From positions 1 through 64,000 of the forward strand of contig CADBEN010000009.1 in NCBI GenBank assembly GCA_902793685.1: DNA of 64,000 nucleotides. The letters are read 5' to 3'. The position numbers and the translations under genes are program-made. Source of the DNA: an uncultured Lachnospiraceae bacterium (GTDB lineage Bacteria; Bacillota; Clostridia; Lachnospirales; Lachnospiraceae). The notes below the pieces were generated by a model. The model made no database searches, was not told where the DNA came from, and saw only the letters and a program-made list of their open reading frames with translations. This document shows, piece by piece, positions 52,733-61,900 of this stretch (position 1 is its first letter; each line of letters opens with the position of its first letter).

Positions 52733-54409
52733 TTATTTTCCTTCCCCGTACAGCCAGGTGCAGCCGGAATTCACGCCGTTCACGATCCTGCGGTATACGG
52801 CCATGAAACCGGAAGCCGGATGATCCGCCGGACGGCTGATATTCTGAAGTCTTTCCCGGAGTTCCCCGTCACTTACCTCCAGATGAATGCTGTGGCGGTC
52901 GATGTCGATCTCGATCATGTCCCCGTTCCGCACGGCCGCGATGGGCCCGCCGTCCCAGGCTTCCGGCGTGACATGGCCGATGCACGGCCCCCGGGTAGCT
53001 CCGGAATAGCGCCCGTCCGTCACCATTGCCACACTGGTGTGCAGGCCCATGCCGACCAGCATTGCCGCCGGGATGGACATCTCCCGCATCCCGGGCCCGC
53101 CCTTCGGGCCCTCATAGCGGATGACCAGCACGCAGCCTGGACGGATCTGCTGATTTGCCATGGCCGTCCGGAGTTCGTCCTCGGAGTCGAAGCATACCGC
53201 GGGTCCGCGGTGGCGGAACATTTCCGGGACGACGCCGCTCTTCTTTACCAGACACCCGCCGGGCGCCAGGTTTCCGTACAGGACCGCGTAGCAGCCGTCG
53301 GGATACAGCGGATCTTCGCAGGAATGGATGATCTCCGGGTCCACCGGCCGGGAGAAGGAGTCCAGGAAAGTTCCCACCGTTCCTCCCATGGCCAGGGCGC
53401 ATTCCGGATACAGATACTGCCGGATCGCCTTCATGGTGGCGCCGACGCCCCCTGCCTTATAGTAGTCACAGAGATTGTACCTGCTGCTGGGTTTGAATTT
53501 CGCGACGCAGGGGACTTCCCGCTGGATCTCGTCAAAGCGGGCCAGATCCATTTCGATCCCCATGACCTCCGCCAGGGCACAGATATGGAGCTGAGCATTG
53601 GTGGAGCCGCCTGTCGCCGCTACATGGCGCAGGCCGTTGATGATGCTCTTTTCCGTCACGATATCCCGGAACCGGATCCCTTCCTTTGTCAGGGAGACGA
53701 TGCGCTCTCCCACCGTTCTCGCCATGCGGTATTTTGCGCCAGAGCAGTAGAGCATGGTAGTGCTGTCTATGGGACAGACGCCGATCACCTCCGCGAACAC
53801 GCCCATGGTGTTGGCGGTCCCGTACATGGAACAGGTCCCGCAGGAATTGCAGATGTTTTCCCGGAAGCGGGTAAAGGTCTCCTCATCGATCTTTCCCACA
53901 TTGCGGGACCCGATAGACTCCTTCAGATCAGGTGTCACATAGGTCCCCTCCGGCGCGTCATAAGGAACCATGCTTCCGGCAGTCAGGAGCAGCGAAGGCT
54001 TGTTCAGCGCTGCCGCCGCCATCAGCATCCCGGGAACGATCTTGTCGCAGCTGCAGAGAAAGACCATGCCGTCAAAGCCGTGGGCTCTGGCCATAGCTTC
54101 TACAGCGGAGGCGATCAGATCCCGCTGGGGCAGGATGGTATGCATGCCGTCCCCCTGGGCCATCCCGTCACAGGGCGCAGGCACATTGAATTCCGCCGGG
54201 ACGCCGCCGGCTGCCCAGATGCCTTCCTTCACATGCTCCGCCAGTTCCCGGAAGGGACGGTGTCCGGGATTCACATCCGTATAGGAATTCGCGATCCCGA
54301 TGATGGGTTTCTTCAGATCCTCCGTACGGTATCCGCAGGCATTCATCAGCCCGACAAAATATCCCTCCTGCGGGTCGTCCGGGTTCCGGTTTCCTTTCCA
54401 CTGATCCAT
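52733..54409 (-). CDS. IlvD/Edd-family iron-sulfur dehydratase
   Basis: A 558-residue dehydratase. The three cysteines that bind the iron-sulfur cluster are in [22 protein letters not shown] and [13 protein letters not shown]. Sequence such as SMYGTANTM and [22 protein letters not shown] is shared by dihydroxy-acid dehydratases and sugar-acid dehydratases. No other ilv genes are near, while a mannitol/fructuronate-type dehydrogenase lies 1.4 kb upstream, so a sugar-acid substrate is as likely as the valine/isoleucine pathway. The ATG at 54409 was chosen for its GAGGAGG; the longer frame to 54430 is unsupported. Confidence 0.88.
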   Translation of the reverse strand: MDQWKGNRNPDDPQEGYFVGLMNACGYRTEDLKKPIIGIANSYTDVNPGHRPFRELAEHVKEGIWAAGGVPAEFNVPAPCDGMAQGDGMHTILPQRDLIASAVEAMARAHGFDGMVFLCSCDKIVPGMLMAAAALNKPSLLLTAGSMVPYDAPEGTYVTPDLKESIGSRNVGKIDEETFTRFRENICNSCGTCSMYGTANTMGVFAEVIGVCPIDSTTMLYCSGAKYRMARTVGERIVSLTKEGIRFRDIVTEKSIINGLRHVAATGGSTNAQLHICALAEVMGIEMDLARFDEIQREVPCVAKFKPSSRYNLCDYYKAGGVGATMKAIRQYLYPECALAMGGTVGTFLDSFSRPVDPEIIHSCEDPLYPDGCYAVLYGNLAPGGCLVKKSGVVPEMFRHRGPAVCFDSEDELRTAMANQQIRPGCVLVIRYEGPKGGPGMREMSIPAAMLVGMGLHTSVAMVTDGRYSGATRGPCIGHVTPEAWDGGPIAAVRNGDMIEIDIDRHSIHLEVSDGELRERLQNISRPADHPASGFMAVYRRIVNGVNSGCTWLYGEGK

Positions 54410-54520
54410 GACGTTCCTCCTCAGATCCATGCTGCATGGTTTTCATCAATCTAAAGTATAAAACAGATTTTTATCCGAATAAAAGCAAATTCTGTTTCCC
54501 GGACAATACTTTTGCTTTAT

Positions 54521-54556
54521 AAAAAGGCACCCTCTGAATCTCTTCAGAGAGTGCCC
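54521..54556 (-). terminator. Rho-independent terminator of the secreted-protein gene
   Basis: On the minus strand GGCACTCTCTGAA/TTCAGAGGGTGCC with loop GAGA is followed by five T residues. It is 19 bases past the stop at 54575. Confidence 0.85.
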
Positions 54557-54574
54557 TCTGTTCCGCAGACGTCA

Positions 54575-55636
54575 TCATTTGATCCGGTATCCTGAGATAT
54601 CAAACAGGGATTCATTCAGACTGCCGTCGATGGAATGGATGGTATACAGTGTTTCCCCGAGATCGGCATAACCTCCGTAGACCGGCGCGCCTTCGATGTA
54701 ATACACCAGTCTGCCGTCCTCCGTGAAGCAGAAAGCGGCTTCCGGCTCATATTCCGTCGCCGGGAAGATCTCCGCCGCATAGACGGAACCGTTGATTTCC
54801 CGGGTTCCCGTGGTGCCGCCGCCCTGTTTGAGCTTCTTGAAAATGGCCATATAGATGTCATCCATGAGAATGATCCTGTCACGCACGGATTCCGAGTAGA
54901 TCTCCGTGACCAGGTCTGCGGTCTTGTCCTCCGGATACAGGTTGTAGACCTTCCCGTCTTCGACGTAAACCACCTTGTTCGAGGAATAACTGCCGTAGAC
55001 AGTTGTCTCGCTGCTGTAATACCGCTTTCCTTTTCCCTGGACATCAATGGTCTTCACTGCGTTCATGTAACCGGGCTTTTTCTCATAGACCATGTGGATC
55101 CCGGCTTCCGGATCCATGCTTTTCCAGAGCTGGTACAGTCTGGTGTCGGATTCCGGCACCTTGTACTGATCCTCTTTCATTTTTGCGAGAAGCTCTTCCT
55201 CTGTCATCAGCGGATAAGCGGAATAGTCCGCCCCTTCCTTCGCGTACAGAAGCAGTGTCGCCCCGGTTCCCATGATATCCATCTCAAGGATGCCGCTGCG
55301 GACCGCACAGTCGCAGCTGCTGCCGTCCTCCATGACAATGCTGATCACCGAATCCGCCGCATTGCCGTCGATCATCTCGGCGGTCTTCTCCGCAGTCTTC
55401 CACTCCGACACGCCCATCGTCTCGTCGTCCATCGTCATGGACCCTTTTCCGTCCGCTGTCAGCACAAGGACGGAATTCGCCCCCGCCACTTCATTTCTGA
55501 CCGTATAGCCTTCACTTTTCACGCCGAACAGTGTGTAGGTCCCTTCTGTATCAACGGCGCCGTAAGCGGAGAACCCGGTGAGGACCAGTGCTGCAATCAG
55601 GAACGGAATGATTTTTCCAAACAATCCTTTTTTCAT
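54575..55636 (-). CDS. Secreted protein of unknown function
   Basis: A 353-residue protein with a signal peptide (KKGLFGKIIPFLIAALVLTGFSAYGA, about 1-26) and no lipobox, so it is probably released or held loosely. Residues 30-130 look like a beta module often seen in clostridial surface proteins (GTYTLFGVKSEGYTV...GKGSMTMDDETMGVSEWKTA). Residues 170-350 have strand pairs with many tyrosines (MNAVKTIDVQGKGKRYYSSETTVYGSYSSNKVVYVEDGKVYNLYPED), reminiscent of LolA/DUF-type lipid-carrier folds. I cannot name the family. GGAGG precedes the ATG at 55636. Single-gene unit with its own terminator. Confidence 0.72.
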   Translation of the reverse strand: MKKGLFGKIIPFLIAALVLTGFSAYGAVDTEGTYTLFGVKSEGYTVRNEVAGANSVLVLTADGKGSMTMDDETMGVSEWKTAEKTAEMIDGNAADSVISIVMEDGSSCDCAVRSGILEMDIMGTGATLLLYAKEGADYSAYPLMTEEELLAKMKEDQYKVPESDTRLYQLWKSMDPEAGIHMVYEKKPGYMNAVKTIDVQGKGKRYYSSETTVYGSYSSNKVVYVEDGKVYNLYPEDKTADLVTEIYSESVRDRIILMDDIYMAIFKKLKQGGGTTGTREINGSVYAAEIFPATEYEPEAAFCFTEDGRLVYYIEGAPVYGGYADLGETLYTIHSIDGSLNESLFDISGYRIK

Positions 55637-55757
55637 GTCTGCCTCCTGCCTTGTCATGCGTCACATTAAGTATCAGTTTAATTATACAGGGAACCGCTTT
55701 CCGGAAAAAGCCGGGGCAGTCTTTGTCATTGACATATCATGAATCACAGATCCCGGG

Positions 55758-55798
55758 ATAAAAACCCGGTGCCGCAGTGGTCTGCGGCACCGGGTTTT
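55758..55798 (-). terminator. Rho-independent terminator of the dehydrogenase gene
   Basis: AAAACCCGGTGCCGCAG and CTGCGGCACCGGGTTTT form a 17-bp perfect stem. T-runs flank both sides, so it could work in both directions; for the minus strand TTTTTA follows the stem. It lies 43 bases past the stop at 55841. Confidence 0.88.
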
Positions 55799-55840
55799 CA
55801 GGATATGTTTTAGTCATTCCGGATGGATGATTCCGGCGGA

Positions 55841-57454
55841 TCAGCCCGCCAGGACCTTCCGGATGGTACTGCGGACCGCGCCGGGTCCGGCAGTCAGTTC
55901 CGTAAAGATCTCTTCCACCTTCTCCCCGACGCCTGCTTCATAGAGGTCGGTTCCGAAGATCACGCTGTTCGAGAGGATGGGGCGCAGGGTATCTCCCACA
56001 GTCTCCGGTGCGCCGACGCGGATGCCGGAAAGTTTCTCCGTAAGCTCGCGGTTCAGCGGGTCCGGAGCCAGCTCATAGGGCCTGCCGGCATCGTCCGCGG
56101 CAAGGATGTAGCGGAGCCAGAGAGCCAGGGCCAGCGGGATCGCGGTGAGTTTCTCCGCGCTTCCGAACTTTTCACAGTAGGACTTGATGGTCTCGCCGAA
56201 ACGGATGGAGATTCCCTGGGAAATATCCACACAGAGGCGGAGGCAGGTATCGCCCAGATAAGGATTCGGGAAGCGTTCGTTCAGGCACTCGCCGATGAAG
56301 GCTTCCGGGGAGAGGATGCCCGGATCCGGGACCACCTCCATACCCTCGGCATAACCGACGCGTTCCGCAAGCTTCCGGAGATCCGGATCCACGATCACGT
56401 CGGAGAACAGGTCGTAGCCCAGCATCACGCCCGCCGGTCCCAGCGCCGAATGGATGGGGTTCAGGCACACCGTCACCTTCATCCGCTCCGACTTGCTGAC
56501 GGTATCCCGGTCGGTCATGTAAACGCCTGCCTTCTCCAGCGGCGGCCTGCCGTTGGGGAAGCTGTCCTCCACCACCAGATACTGGGCCCGCTCCGCATTG
56601 ATAAAGGGGGCGATATAGGTATGCTTCCCGGTGATCACCGGCTGCATGCGGGCAACGCCGGCCTTTTCCAGATCGTCCGCGATCTGCGTCGCAGGGCGGG
56701 GCGTGATCTTGTCGATCATGGTCCAGGGGAAAGCGGCCTTTGACTCGTCAGACATCCAGGAGACGCACTCTGCGCTGAGGAAGCCGCGCTTCTGCCATTC
56801 ACCGGCCATCTCCAGCACGGAACCGCGGAGGCGGCTGCCGTTCTGCGAACAGTTGTCCATGGAAACCAGGGCGAGAGGCGCCGCACCTGCCGCGAAGCGT
56901 GCCGCCAGCATCGCCGCAATGATTCCCATGGCTCCGACGGGTTTCTCCGGGCCGTTCTCAATATCCTTTGCCACGAAGGGGAAATAGTTCCCGTCCGTCC
57001 CGCGGAGGGCATAGCCCTTCTCGGTGATGGTAAAGGAGACCATCTGGAGCCCCGGGTTTTCGAAGATCTCCTTCAGTCTTGCCCAGCACTCCGGTCTGGA
57101 CGCGTCCGCCCGGACTGCCTCGGTCATGGAGCCCAGGACACGGATCTCCCGGGTCCCGTCATTGTTCAGGATGACACTGAGACCCAGGTTGTCATAGGGA
57201 TCATAGATCATGTCTACCAGGTCATAGTCAAAGGTCTCCGCACAGGTGATCCCGCGGTCCGTGAGGCCTTCGTTCAGGAGCCGGTCGCAGATCCCGCCCA
57301 GGAAAATGCGGAAGATGTTTCCGATGCCGAAGTGCACCCACATGGGGTTCTTCCGGGAAGCTGCCGCCACTGCTTCCACGTCATAGGAAGGCAGAGCGAT
57401 GCCTGCCGCTTCCCATGCCTTTTTATCCTGTATCCCTTTTAAGGTAAGTTCCAT
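55841..57454 (-). CDS. Mannitol dehydrogenase/fructuronate reductase family protein
   Basis: A 537-residue NAD-dependent long-chain sugar-alcohol or sugar-acid dehydrogenase. The nucleotide-binding start is WVHFGIGNIFRIFLGG (about 39-54), and the catalytic region is KVTVCLNPIHSALG, with the lysine, asparagine and histidine of the family (the K-to-N spacing is one residue longer than in mannitol dehydrogenase). It would reduce fructuronate, fructose or a related ketose. The ATG at 57454 with AGGAAGG upstream is preferred over one at 57529. A promoter and a palindromic operator lie just upstream. Confidence 0.88.
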   Translation of the reverse strand: MELTLKGIQDKKAWEAAGIALPSYDVEAVAAASRKNPMWVHFGIGNIFRIFLGGICDRLLNEGLTDRGITCAETFDYDLVDMIYDPYDNLGLSVILNNDGTREIRVLGSMTEAVRADASRPECWARLKEIFENPGLQMVSFTITEKGYALRGTDGNYFPFVAKDIENGPEKPVGAMGIIAAMLAARFAAGAAPLALVSMDNCSQNGSRLRGSVLEMAGEWQKRGFLSAECVSWMSDESKAAFPWTMIDKITPRPATQIADDLEKAGVARMQPVITGKHTYIAPFINAERAQYLVVEDSFPNGRPPLEKAGVYMTDRDTVSKSERMKVTVCLNPIHSALGPAGVMLGYDLFSDVIVDPDLRKLAERVGYAEGMEVVPDPGILSPEAFIGECLNERFPNPYLGDTCLRLCVDISQGISIRFGETIKSYCEKFGSAEKLTAIPLALALWLRYILAADDAGRPYELAPDPLNRELTEKLSGIRVGAPETVGDTLRPILSNSVIFGTDLYEAGVGEKVEEIFTELTAGPGAVRSTIRKVLAG

Positions 57455-57535
57455 GCCTTCCTCTCTTCCTGCCCGGCTGTCAGGGCGAATCGTGTACTGT
57501 GCATCTGCCGATACATTTATGTAATTCATATTTGT

Positions 57536-57554
57536 TAATTAGTTTTACTAATTA
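57536..57554. promoter_or_regulatory. Palindromic operator before the dehydrogenase gene
   Basis: TAATTAGT and ACTAATTA flank TTT, a 19-bp perfect palindrome that starts about 8 bases after the -10 box. The form (AATTAGT-N3-ACTAATT) resembles sites of GntR-family regulators of hexuronate genes. No GntR gene is in the window. Confidence 0.6.
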
Positions 57555-57561
57555 CATTATC

Positions 57562-57590
57562 ATAATACACGTTCGGAAGGACAACTGCAA
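57562..57590 (-). promoter_or_regulatory. Promoter of the dehydrogenase gene
   Basis: Minus-strand TTGCAG (57585-57590) and TATTAT (57562-57567) are 17 bases apart. Confidence 0.5.
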
Positions 57591-57607
57591 TACTTATTGT
57601 CATGTTT

Positions 57608-57997
57608 TCATGCCGGCAGAAAGATCCACTCGATATTCGCCCCGCCGTCCACCGTGACGCCGATGGAACCGTCCGGGAGCACCAGATAGTACTTCCGGCT
57701 CTCTTCCATCGGGAAGGTGACCTGCATATCCTGCTCCTCGCAGGCATAGCGCAGTTCCCCGAAGCCCAGCCGGGTGCCGTCGGTGTCCCCGTCGATCCGC
57801 CACGCTTCGCAGCGCTCTGCGGCGATCGCCGCAGCCTCGCGCATGGTCTTCGCGGGAGTGAAGGTAACAGTAACGGCGGAATGCTCCCGGGTCTCTTTCT
57901 CCAAAGCCTCCGCAAGGGCGTTCAGCGCCGCCCCGGCCGCTTCCGCGGCATTTTCCAGCTGAAGGTTCCGCATCATGATATCAAGTCTCCCTTCCAT
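57608..57997 (-). CDS. Small uncharacterised protein downstream of the envelope cluster
   Basis: A 129-residue soluble protein, not recognised. The first half is alanine- and glutamate-rich and probably helical (LENAAEAAGAALNALAEALEKETREHS). The second half is strand-rich (AVTVTFTPAKTMREAAAIAAERCEAWRIDGDTDG, then MQVTFPMEESRKYYLVLPDGSIGVTVDGGANIEWIFLP). The start may be the ATG at 57997 or 57976, the latter with GGGAG upstream. It lies 41 bases after the 272-residue membrane protein and so may be the last gene of the envelope cluster. Confidence 0.6.
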   Translation of the reverse strand: MEGRLDIMMRNLQLENAAEAAGAALNALAEALEKETREHSAVTVTFTPAKTMREAAAIAAERCEAWRIDGDTDGTRLGFGELRYACEEQDMQVTFPMEESRKYYLVLPDGSIGVTVDGGANIEWIFLPA

Positions 57998-58038
57998 CGC
58001 ATTCTTCTGTCTGTTTTCTCCGTTTTCCTGCTGCGGAC

Positions 58039-58857
58039 TCAGAGCAGGGTCGTTACTGCCGTGATCCCCGCGAATCCCGCGGCAAGCCCCGCCAGCATGG
58101 CTGAGGTCTCCGCCGGGACCGCAGTCCGCACACCGTTTTCCATCCGGGCCGTGACAGACTGTATCATGCGGTACAGAAATCCCTTTCCGCCGCCGAGGGC
58201 GCGCAGAGAGAGGATCAGACCCGCGATCCCTGCCATGGACATTCCCGAAGAGGCAAAATGCTTTCCCGTAAAAACAAAGTAGAGCAGCACCGCGGCGAAA
58301 GCCCCCGGAAGGATCCTGCGGAGCGATCCTTTCTGCTTCAGGGAAGAAAGCAGACTGCCGGCGCCCTTCAGGACGGCAGAGATCCCGTTCTTCTCAGTCA
58401 GGGAATACAGTGCCGCCGCCACGGTCCCTTTTCCGAGCATTCCTCCAAGCATTCCCGGAATGCTCCGGTTCAGTCCTCCACCGGCGAAGGTGAGCCAGGA
58501 AAGGAAGTTCAGACCCGTTCCTCCGCCGGCACCCTGTCCGGCAATGGGAACGCCCAGGAAAAACCAGAGAACAGAAATGACTATGGTGAATATCAGGGCC
58601 CGCGGGTTTTTCACCAGGGCGGCAATACCCGTCAGAAAACTCTTCCAGCCCCCGCGGAACACTTCCCCGGGGGAGAGGATCTCCGCCGGCGTCCCGGTGC
58701 CGCCGGGAAGTGATCCCGCGGGAAATAACTCCTGCACCATCTCCCCGGCAGAGGACTGCGCCGTGATCACGTCGGGAGAGCGGCCGGCGGCTGCATTTTC
58801 CGCGCGGCGCTTCGCCCTCTCGGCGATCTGTTTTGCACTGGACTGATCGATCGACAT
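58039..58857 (-). CDS. Multi-membrane-segment protein of the envelope cluster
   Basis: A 272-residue protein with a hydrophilic start (about 1-70) and hydrophobic segments near 88-108 (LIFTIVISVLWFFLGVPIAG), 145-160, 176-192 (LPGAFAAVLLYFVFTG), 198-215 and 250-272. Glycine-rich loops (GQGAGGGTG, GGMLGKG) separate them. AGGAGG precedes the ATG. It follows the giant secreted protein gene by 45 bases. No known family is apparent; by position it could anchor, export or protect against the giant protein, but none of these is shown by sequence. Confidence 0.7.
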   Translation of the reverse strand: MSIDQSSAKQIAERAKRRAENAAAGRSPDVITAQSSAGEMVQELFPAGSLPGGTGTPAEILSPGEVFRGGWKSFLTGIAALVKNPRALIFTIVISVLWFFLGVPIAGQGAGGGTGLNFLSWLTFAGGGLNRSIPGMLGGMLGKGTVAAALYSLTEKNGISAVLKGAGSLLSSLKQKGSLRRILPGAFAAVLLYFVFTGKHFASSGMSMAGIAGLILSLRALGGGKGFLYRMIQSVTARMENGVRTAVPAETSAMLAGLAAGFAGITAVTTLL

Positions 58858-58902
58858 TCTTTTCCTCCTGATCAGAATCTCCGGATCTGCCGGAAGTGCC
58901 TG

Positions 58903-61900
58903 TTATACCAGGCACTCCGACATCATCCTCGTGTAGTCATACTTGCTCATCTTGTAGTCCCTCCGGAGAATGTGGAAGAACTCGTCCGGTCCGATCTCCG
59001 TCCCGACCTTCTGTGCCAGGGCGTGGATCTCCCGGGCCTCCACCGAGAAGGAGTCACTCATGCCTCTGGACACGCGGTAAGTGTTCCTCGGCATGGCGAT
59101 CTTCGTCACCTGCTTGGTGATCTGCCGCGTCCCTTCGACATTGTATGACACAGCCTCAAGCCGCATATTCAGCGCTGCCTTGAGAAGCTTCTCCTTCGCT
59201 TCCCCCGAGTAGCCCCTTGCGAGCTCCGTCAGTTTCATAGCATTCGCCAGAAGCTCGTCCGCGGCGCGGTACCACTCGTTTCCCTTGTACTCGAAGGTCT
59301 TCCGGTTCAGCCCCAGCGCCTTCAGGTCCCGGCCGATCTGCGACTTGTCGATCATGCCGGCAAGATCCGCATAGGCCTCCAGGTTCGGAATGATCTCCTG
59401 CCCATTCGTCCAGATGGGCTGCACGTACGTCACGTCCAGCTTCTTCATGGCCGCCTTTGCCTGCTCGATGGTTGCCGCTTCGAACCCGTACACCTCCTTG
59501 TGGAGGTTCCGGGCCAGGGCGTTCTGTGCCAGTTCCTGGTCGATCACCAGATAGATGTTTTCCTTCGACGCTGCCTGCACGTTCTTCGGCACCGTCGGGT
59601 CGTCAATGGCAAAGCTGTTGGCGCGCTTCGCATCCGAGAAGTTCACCTCGGTGACGGTCACGTCCCAGTCCTCCGGCACGGTCAGTCCGGACAGCTCGTC
59701 CGCACTGACATTGGAGGTAGCGCTGGATATGTAAAGATCCTGGCGCCGCTTTCCCGTCTCCCTCGCGATATCGTCCAGCACCTTCTCCGCCGTCGACTGG
59801 CGCACCCTTGAACGGTAACGGTTGAATTCGATCTTCATATCCCTGGCGTTGGCACCTTTGTAATTCTTCAGTTCCTTCAGCGCGTTCTTGTCGCGCCAGA
59901 CTTCACGGCAGACCTGCTCGTAGTTCTCCTTCGCCTTCCAGTATTTGTCTCCGAGTCCCTTGCTGTCCCTCAGGTTCCGCTGGGCCTCCCAGAGCTTGTT
60001 GAGTTTCTCCTTTCCGGCTTCGCGGGCAAGTTCAAACTCCGTCCTTCCTTTGCCCGACCTCCGCTCCGCGATGGTGGTCTTTCTCTCCTGGTTTATCTTT
60101 TCCTTCGCCTTTGCCTCGGCCTTCGCGTTCAGATCCGCGTCGCGGTTGATACTTTCGGCCATGGATCTCGACGAGCCGTTCAGATAGCCCTTGACTGCCG
60201 CCAGAGTATCGGCTCCGGCACTGTAGATCTTGCTCTTGCTCTTCAGGGAGCTGTCCACCGCGTCCATAAAGGCTCTGTAGCGTTTGGCTGCGGAGGCTGC
60301 CAGGTCGACATTCCTTCCCTTGATCCAGCTCGCTCCGAAGTTTGCCGTTTTTAAGGCTGTCTTAACGCCCAGATTGAACAGGAACTCCGATGCCAGCTGT
60401 TTCTCGTACTCCTCGACGCCCATCTTCACGCCGTCCCAGAAGCCGAACTCATCTCCCTTGCAGGCGAAGACAGCCTCCTTCATCTTTTCTCCCAGGTCCA
60501 TGGCGAAGAAGACCATCTCGGAGTAGCCTCCCGTGCAGATGCCGAGGGCAAACCTGCCGATCAGACCGCCGTTGTCCCGCATTCCCTGCATGAAAGCATA
60601 GGCTGCCGCAAGGTCGTCCGCCAGAGTGAGCTTCAGAGTCTCCCCGCGGGCGCCGGGCATTTCCCCCTTTATAAATCCCGTCCAGAGCTCCATCACATGG
60701 TTCAGCTGGTTGTAGTCGTAACCGAACCTCCTGTCAAAGCCCTCCGTCATCCGGACGATCATGTCGTGCAGGGACTCCAGATGATACATGTAGTTCTTAT
60801 CGATCCGGAATTCGATGCTTTTCAGCATCTCGGTAACGTGCTTATCCCACTCGTAGAAAGCGGTCTCCTCCTCATCATTCTGCGCCGTGCGGAAGGGCTG
60901 GCTGTGGAGAAGCACGGTCTTCTTTACTTTATATTCCTTCGGTTCTTCATCTTTCTTCGCGGCATAGCGCACCTTCAGCACGATCTCCGCCCGCATCCTG
61001 GTGGGCGGATCCAGGGCTGCCGCCGTAGAGCAGATCTTTATGGTCCTGGCGCCGTTTTCATCGATCTCATTCGTCGGGAAAGCGCAGATCTTCAAGGCGT
61101 CCGCGATCTGCTGGTACCTGGCGTCCGGCATCCCCTGGTCCAGTCCTCCTGCGGCATTCTTTGAGTTCTCCACCTTCAGGACAGTGACCTCAAGCTTGCT
61201 TGCAAAATTCTTTTTGTCCTCTTCCAGAAACGTGGGCTCCGGATAGACCGCTACCCGCTCGATCTGCTGCTTCTCCTCGTTGTACTGAAGGAGCATAAGC
61301 TTTCCCTTCGTCGTGCAGGGTTCCAGGTCATCATCCGTAAGGTAAGAGGATCTCGCCGGGGCTGCCATTCCCAGGTTGATCTTCTTCATAGATTCGATCC
61401 CGCCGCCGATGGCTGCCGCCATGGGGTTCAGTCCCATGGCGCCGGAAGCGGCAATGTTCCAGGCCAGGTCCTCTCCTCCGCCCGTCCTGGCGATCCACTG
61501 CTCCGCGCCTTCCTTGACCCTGAGGAAGCAGCCGATGGCATCGCCCTCCAGAACCAGTGAGAGTCCCATGTAGATGCGGAAAATGGGGAAGTCTGTCTCG
61601 ACGACCTTCTTTTCCTTCAGCGCGTTCGCACCTTCTCCCGCTCCCGGCTGTGCCTCTGCCCGGATATGGAGGAAATAAGTTTCCGTGGTTCCGGGTTCCG
61701 CCTCGTCATCCATCATGAGGTCGCGGATGACGGCTTCATGCCGCCAGAACTTGCGCTCGTCTTTATCCCGTTCCACCTTTACCTCGTAGAGCGGCTTCCC
61801 CTTCTTTTCCGCCTTGATGCCGGCAGTCACTTCCATCTCTTTCGGGAGGCCCAATACGTCGAAAGGCAGACGGATCTCCTTCTCCATGTGGGCGGGAAGC

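Noticed and set aside
57535..57915. 126-codon minus-strand frame overlapping the small gene at 57608-57997
   Set aside because: It is Arg/Ser/Pro rich, runs through the dehydrogenase promoter and is a shadow of the better-balanced frame.
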